NCBI RefSeq assembly: GCF_009870125.1
Contig: NC_046680.1
Location: forward strand, 16,511,501-16,575,500
Origin: Drosophila pseudoobscura
Lineage: Eukaryota > Arthropoda > Insecta > Diptera > Drosophilidae
Reading direction: 5' to 3'
Length of the DNA: 64,000 nucleotides
In this document: positions 57,397 through 64,000 of the stretch, piece after piece
Numbering within the stretch: position 1 is the stretch's first letter
Layout: each line of letters begins with the position of its first letter
The notes under the pieces: generated by a model
Databases searched by the model: none
The model's input: only the letters and a program-made list of their open reading frames with translations
What the model was told of the DNA's origin: nothing
Position numbers and translations under genes: made by a program

Positions 57397-60300
57397 AAAA
57401 CAAACTTTTTGTTTCTTCTTTTCCTGCGTTTTCATAAGTATATTTTTTTTTTATGTTTAATTAACTAAACCACTTTGATTTTGCTGGGTGATTCTGATTT
57501 GATTCAAATTTAAATTTAATTCAAATCTATAAACATATGTTTGTATGAGCTTTCAATTTGTTGAACAGACTGTTTGTTGATCCTGCGGCAAGTGAAAGTC
57601 ATTGTTCGCGATGCACAATGCATCCTATATGAAAAATTCAGAGCGTCCAATGAAAATAGGGGCTCTGTTCAGTCGTGGCTCCCCTAAAGCGAACTGGAGG
57701 ACAATTAATGTAACGAAAACTTCACAAAAAGCATACAAAAAAGACAAAGAGAGGAGACCAGACCATGGGGAGAGCCGCCCAGACTCCAATTTCCCCATCT
57801 CTACGTAGCACTCTCTTTTTTTTTTTTTGGTATATTTTCGCTTGCAGTGAAAATTAGAGGGGGATAAACAAATACATTTATTACATGCGAATACAAAAAC
57901 AAATCCAGCGACGGCGATGCTTTTGTTGTGCGTGCCTCGCCTCCTGCAGCTGTCCCCTGCCACAGAAAGGAAGGTTGGATTGTGGCAACAGCGCACACAA
58001 ACAGACATGCCCCCGGGCAGGGCACATACGTGACTTTAAAGCTCATGGGATTACATCGAACGCAGTTTTGTGCGGGATTTTCGTATGCAAAAAAGCTTAG
58101 GAAATTAATGCGCAAAAGGAAATGCATTTAAATTATGTGGGTGACTGCACGGGGGACTGGAGATGGAGATGGGGGTGCCCGAAGGAGGAGGCGCCGTCCG
58201 CAAAGGTGTCCGCAGTGTTAGACAGACAGACGCCCGTCCGCCCGCATTAATATATAATTTTGCCAGCGGTTCTGGCGGCGGCAGTGGCGGCGGTTTACAA
58301 ATTTAATGGCTCTGACGGCTTACAAATGAATACAAATTGCAATTTGAACTTTGAGTTTTACAATTTCGTAATTAACAGCAAGCAGCATTTTGCATCCCAG
58401 CTCCTGAGCGGAGAAAGTATTTGGAAATTTAATTAAGTTGCATTTGCTACGCAGATTTATCCACAGCAGGGTGCTGCCAGCTGCCCGAGTCGAAACCGGG
58501 ACCAATGTCCTTCCAACCCTTTTGCCGCAGATTTCTTAAGCAAAAGTTTTTTAGTACCCCCAACCACACGTCCTAAACGGGCTCTGAACACATAAATTTC
58601 TTTTGCTCGGGCAAATAAACATTATGCAGCAGTTTTTTTGTTCAGAAATACTCTCCAACACGGTCCGCCTCTGTTCTGTGTCATGGATGTTAAGCTCTAC
58701 TACGAGTGTATGACATTGCACAATGATTTTCAATCAGATCCAAACTTTGTTGACTTGTGTATTTCTGTTTAACCCTGCCACGGCCTGGCCGCTGATTTGA
58801 CTCACCTTCTGCTGACGTATGACATTGCATCCTCAATTGCTCGTGAGCACACGTAATAATATATAGCCTGGAGGATGCGGAATGTCTGGGCCGATGTTGA
58901 GGGCGACGCCGCTGTTGCCCTTGGTCATTAACAGCGTTAATCCCGGGACAAGGACGAGGACCAGGCCCAGGCCCAGGCGCGATCCCTGCCGTACCGACCC
59001 TTTGTCGCTCCCGGAAGGATGTCGTGGCTGAGTGACGTGTGTGTGTGTTTGCAATCCGTCCACACCCATCCATTCTCCCACCCATCCATTCATCCACACC
59101 CATGAGCGTTGTCATTAGCGTTGCTCGTACGCCGTTATCCCTTTTTAATAAGGTTTACTCAGCATTTTTTGTCGGCTGTGCCTCCGGCCCATTGTTTGTT
59201 TGCCCCAGCTCTCGCGGATTGCAGATTTGTTGTGTTTATTATCCGAGATTCGAATAAGAGGAAAGTTCCAACTTTCGAAAATAATTATTATGCATTAAAA
59301 GTTCTAGGAAACTCCATCGATGCAGAAATATTATTTAAATCAGCCTACATATTCATAGCTTTTAGATCATTATTTTAAAGAACGAAGCATACCATAAAGA
59401 AACTAACATTATTGCAATCAAATATGTGATTTAGAAGCTATTCATTATTATTCCAATTACCGTAAATAAAGATAAATCAAAGCCACGATGCGTGTATATA
59501 ATGGAGCAAAGCATAGTACGTAGAACTCCATATTTGGCAGAGCGAATACCTCATTTAATTCACACTCACGTGCAGCGCTGTGGCCCACACCCCTCCGGCT
59601 CCCTCTCTAATTCTCTTCTGGGAGCAGGACAGCTTTATTCTGAATTTTCTCTGTTTATGGGGCCCTTCCTTATGCGCGGTGTCACCATGAACCATTAGTC
59701 TAACCCAATATGTATTGCACTTGGGAACGCAATCACTCTTCGTCGCCCCATTCCCATTCCCCTTCCCCCGCCCCTTCCTATTCACCAGGCTAATCTGCCT
59801 ACGTGCCCTGCACACCACATCGCAAGACTCTAGTGGAAAATGCAATAATGTGGGGAAAACCACGAGCGTGCACTCGAAATTAAATTGTTATCAAATCGAT
59901 CAAAGCCACAGCATCATTATCTCTGCATTAGCCGTGGCCAGAAGTAGCAGAAGCAGCAGCAGCAAAAAATCCCAGAACAAAGGCGAGTAAAACAGTCAGG
60001 AAAAAGGCTGACGAGAGGAAAACTGGCTTGATGAGCGGTTTAAAATGCAATGAGGCAGAGCAGAGGCCCCCCTCTGCCCATCTACCACATCCCACATTCA
60101 CTCCCTGGAGGAGCGAGTGTTGAGTGGGTTTCGTGCGCGGCGCCTGGACGCAGCAATAACTTCTAATTAATACACGAACAGCATAACGAAAGCTAATTAT
60201 GAGGCTAATGAGCTTGTTGGCCAGTGCATCCGTAGGTGCACGGGAGCGGGAAGAGCGAGGGAGCAAGAACAGGGCCAGGAGCAGCAGCAGCACCACCACA

Positions 60301-60744
60301 GCAGCAGAAAAACCAGAAGAGAATACCTCAAGTGTTAACGACGCTCTGCTTAACAAGGTGAGCAGCCGCCGCTCCAGGTGCGAAATACCACAAAAGAGCA
60401 AACTATAGCGCTTACCCATACAGACACGCATACGAGTGGTCACCCAAGGAACGTATACATATTCACACTCTCTCTCGCCACACCACACAGACCCACGCAG
60501 ACCCACACGAGCACGAGCACGAGCACAAGCACACATATACTCTTTATATTTCATTTCAATTTCCTTTTGGTTAGCGCGTCTTTTTAGCATACTTGATTAT
60601 GGTCTTTGGCCGACAGCAGCCGCGCATGAGGCGGATGGAGAGGAGGGAGAGGAAATGGCAGCCAGCTCCAGCATAAAGAAAGGGGGCCGGGCCCTGGACG
60701 TCGCCGGCCATCAGTCACTTATGCGCACGGCACGTCACTCACTC

Positions 60745-60746
<2 letters not shown>

Positions 60747-60776
<30 letters not shown>
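60747..60776. repeat. (AC)15 microsatellite
   Basis: Fifteen uninterrupted AC units, the longest perfect dinucleotide tract I see in the window and a likely polymorphic marker. Confidence 0.95.
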
Positions 60777-60779
<3 letters not shown>

Positions 60780-61279
60780 AATGGATCCGATCCACACCTA
60801 CCTCCGACTAAATAACAGAGCGGGACGCGAACCTCGTCCAGAAAGAGGGGGACCGACCAAGACCACGACCACGATGACTATGTTGACTGGACTGACTGGG
60901 ACTGGGACTGGGCTGAATGGGCTGGCCTGGTTCGTCCGGTGAGCCGCCGCTACTGTCATTATCTTGTTAACTTGTTGTTACGTCAGACGGTCAGCGAGTC
61001 TGCTGGCAAGCTTGTATGTAAGATTCACAATCTACAGCTGCGATCATTCGAATGGAACCAAGAGGAGTTCCACTACTATATACTATATCTGCTCATGAGC
61101 AGATCAAAAATCTAAGAGAGATTTCTATTACAAATATTTGATTCTTTAGATTTTTCTTCCAGAACCCGTACTCGTGATGGTCCTACTTAACTGACCGCGA
61201 CTGCTGCATACCCTGGACCCACATTAGTGTTCACTTACAGCGTCATCGTGTGTACGAGTAGCTCGCTTAAATTCGTCTG

Positions 61280-61393
61280 CCCAGTGCCCAGTGCCCATGC
61301 CCCTGTCCATTCGAATTCCAATTCCCATTGCCCGTGCCTGTGCCCATACCGATGCCGATGCCCGTGCCCTTACCCTTGCCATTGCCCATGCCC
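61280..61393. repeat. GCCCRT-type degenerate hexamer array
   Basis: About 110 bases of imperfect TGCCCR/TTCCCA hexamers (GTGCCCATGCCC, GATGCCGATGCCCGTGCCC and similar). Confidence 0.85.
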
Positions 61394-61910
61394 TGTTCTC
61401 TTGGCCATGTCCGATGTGTAATAATAATATACACACAGGTGTCCCAGGCTCTTTCGGTTCGGCCAGGGGGCTATGCCAGCTTCGTACCTCATCAATAAGC
61501 TCCAGGGGCGGGGATCGGATAGAGGAGGGGGCCTTGGCGCTGCATGTAGCACATGTAGCGGCGATTACGCGTAATAATCATCATAATCAAAAGTCGCAAC
61601 ACGAAATGAGTTTCGACTTGCTGCTGCTGCCGCTGCCGCTGCTGCTGTTGCAGAGGATAACCAGTTTGGGATGGTTTTGGTCCCACTAGATCCGCCTGAG
61701 CTGCGCTCCATATAGAATTGATTAATATTGGCATTGGCCGTCGGAATTGCGCCGGCGATTTGGCCAACATCATATCCCTCACCCGCCTCGGCTGATTACA
61801 GCACGATGCGGGCACTGGGGCGGACTTTAAGTCAAAGTGAGTATTGAGTCTCAAAAGTTCTTCAAATAGTGTAGGAAAACCGAAAAGAAAAAAAATATAA
61901 TAAATGGACT

Positions 61911-61937
61911 ATATATATACATATATATATATATATA
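61911..61937. repeat. AT dinucleotide tract
   Basis: (AT)n with a single C interruption. Confidence 0.9.
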
Positions 61938-63718
61938 ATAAACCCTGCACATACATACGTATGTTCAGACGGGCCCAAAGGTAGGACCCAAAAGCCTTGA
62001 TCCGCTCCTGCCTCATCAAACAAATTTAGCGGCATCCATCCGCTGCTCAATCGGAATAGTATTGACGCAGGCCACGAAGGGATTAGGACCTTGGCAGCGA
62101 AAATTAACATCAACCTTGGTACAAAACTTTCCTAATCATGAGCATAAGTATGAGCATAAGTATGCAGTGCAGGGGATCATAAAGTGCACACACTAATAGT
62201 ATATTTTATACTTAATTCTTTATACTCCTTTTGGTATGATTAAAATGGAAAATCTCTAAAGGGTTTAAAGGTGCCTGGAACTCCAGTATTAATCCTCGAG
62301 TATTCCAGTTCCTCCTGTTTACTCCTCACACCTATCAAGATATGAAGTTTTTCAGCTAGTCATTTCCAGTCACCTTTATGAGACTGAGACACTTCATAAC
62401 CCAGCATGCACGGGCGCAATCTCTACATGCCTAGCCACAAGATCAGACATTAGCCAGAGCATTTTGCTTATGTTTCTGTTTCTGGCCTGCCCCAAACAAC
62501 ATAGCCGCAACTCTATAAACACAAAAAATAATAATTAACTGACCATCAAATCAACAGCACGTACTCGCTACGTGAGCATAATTTTCTCCCCTTCAGGTTG
62601 GCCCACACCTTGATTGCTGAATCCGATATGTGCGGCCATCGGATATCGGCATCGGGCTACGTGCGAAAATGAGAACTAAAAGTTGCCCGGGCTAAAACTA
62701 ATGCCAAAGTCAGATACATAGATCCCATCCAGCAGGACCGGACCTGGAGAGCGGGCAGAGGATTCAGATTCGTAGGGAGACCCAAAAGTGGGTTCTCCTG
62801 CCTTTCCGCATAATGAATATGGCGAGAAGCTAGCCGCAGACAAGCGGACAAGCGGACAAACATAAGGACAACTCTTGGACAGGGTCAGGACACTGCTGTC
62901 ATTGCACTACGGGCACTCGACATTTGCATTTGATTTACGCACAGGCTGGCAGTCCCTCAGATCTCAGGCAGGGGTCTCAAAGCCGAGCCATAAAACTTGG
63001 CCCAAGTGCAAATGCGCTCAAATCTGCACTTAGACGAGCCAGCCCCTCCTCTAGAGTCCGGTCCGTGAGTGCGAGTGTGTGAGTGTGTGTGTATTACTAT
63101 AATTAAATTGAGAATTACTGGCAAGCAATTGCAATTGTCCACCCGAGTGGACAGGGCCTGCCATGTTAATAATAGGTTTGTGTGTGGCCCTAATCATTGT
63201 CTGTGCATCTGTCTATGTCTCCGCCTGATTCCCCCGTCAGCGTACCATGCAAAATGTTTCGGGGGTTGGCACTGCCACGCATAAGTTATAAATTATCCAT
63301 CTATGCATAATTTACTGCCCGAAAGGTCAGACAGTTGCATTTGCCATTTCCCTGCCAGCCCCCAAGAGCAGCATGTTCCTCCCAGAGTGACTCGACTTGG
63401 GGTTTTTCTCCTGAATGAGGTTCTGAGAGTGTTTTACCAGGGGTATAAGTCATTGAAACAAACTAGCAGTAGCCAGTTGATCTAGTCCAAGCTTCTAGCT
63501 TTTGAAATTCAAGGTTTAGAAATTTAAATTTAAAGCTATCTAGATACAATTCACCACTGTTTTATGCGCCCCAACAAATCTGAAAACTCCTCCAGGGTAT
63601 TCCCATTGCGTTGCACTCCTGCACTAATCTCAAATACATTTGTCTAACTTTTTGCACCCAACAAAACTCGGCAACCACTTGAACAGTCAACCACTTCGAC
63701 AGTGGTTCATTGTACCGT

Positions 63719-63720
<2 letters not shown>

Positions 63721-63749
<29 letters not shown>

Positions 63750-63760
63750 TTCTGGCTCTG
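63721..63760. repeat. TCTGGC hexanucleotide array
   Basis: About six and a half copies of TCTGGC with one TCTGGT. Confidence 0.9.
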
Positions 63761-64000
63761 TCCGCTCTGGTCGGGGACTTCAGAACTTGTTTCTGCATCA
63801 GTTTGCAACCGCATCATTTTGATGTATTTTGTGGTTTGGTTGTTTAACAGCGTAGTTTTTAGTGTATCATCATCACGAGCTTACACGCACGAGCTGCTTT
63901 GGATATTTTGCATATATGTATGTGTGTGCTCCTACTATAAACACACAACTGTATAAACTTCGTATATGCACATGTATCTACATTCAGGAAGGGTAACGTA

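Larger units (their letters stand above)
57397..64000. other. Right-hand intergenic or intronic region
   Basis: No gene is supported to the window end. It contains T-runs near 57.45 and 57.82 kb, the AC, TA, GCCCRT and TCTGGC repeats listed separately, and a 12-bp duplication GAGCATAAGTAT near 62.14 kb. A 220-codon minus-strand frame (59928-60590) is made largely of low-complexity codons and was not called. Confidence 0.45.

Noticed and set aside
59928-60590. 220-codon minus-strand open frame
   Set aside because: It is built largely from reading CACGAG, CAGCAG and similar simple repeats on the antisense strand (ACARARARV, VVLLLLLALFLL). There is no domain, promoter or start context.

Overview
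The window looks like nuclear DNA of a Drosophila fly, most likely of the obscura group (D. pseudoobscura and relatives). Three things support this: odorant-binding-protein (OBP) genes with a 53-67 bp intron just after the signal peptide, an intact six-exon odorant receptor closely resembling D. melanogaster Or56a, and the very dense GGGACA/CTGGNN-type short repeats familiar from obscura-group intergenic DNA. The gene set (Obp56-type genes, Or56a, tRNA-Glu genes) points to the counterpart of D. melanogaster cytological region 56E-F on Muller element C. Species and chromosome are inferences; family assignments rest on protein motifs and remembered family sequences.

Layout. 1-480: 5' part of a minus-strand OBP-like gene (likely Obp56c) with its TATA box, running off the window's left edge. 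2.8-3.3 kb: Obp56d (minus). 12.1-12.7 kb: Obp56e-like gene (plus); the two are head-to-head across 8.9 kb of repeat-rich intergenic DNA. 13.7-18.8 kb: six tRNA genes (Ile-AAT, two initiator Met in opposite orientation, Glu-TTC, Glu-CTC, Glu-TTC), with an inverted duplication around the two Glu-TTC genes and a decayed DINE-1-like relic between them. 23.5-27.4 kb: two intact, diverged tandem copies of Or56a (minus). 27.6-35.9 kb: no convincing gene. 35.95-38.26 kb: a tandem OBP array (all minus) with two intact genes plus a dead copy of one and a 3' stub of the other. 38.3-64 kb: a 25.7 kb region with no recognisable protein gene, one tRNA-Lys-CTT at 57.3 kb and many simple repeats.

How the genes fit together. 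The window is a chemosensory cluster: secreted OBPs carry hydrophobic ligands in sensillum lymph or other fluids, and Or56a is a ligand-tuning receptor that works with Orco in olfactory neurons. In D. melanogaster Or56a is the dedicated receptor for geosmin, a microbial odour avoided by flies. The main biological novelty is that this lineage carries a second, faster-changing but open Or56a copy; the two genes share a 35-bp upstream block and patches of near-identical coding DNA. A second point of interest is the OBP array at 36-38 kb, where promoter, 5' UTR and signal-peptide exon are nearly shared between two genes whose mature proteins are very different, beside a pseudogenised duplicate of the same unit.

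Limits: no alignment or expression data were available. Splice sites were placed by eye from GT/AG signals, reading frame and family length. Long open frames without family resemblance are treated as probable chance frames and are discussed only in the findings and rejections.
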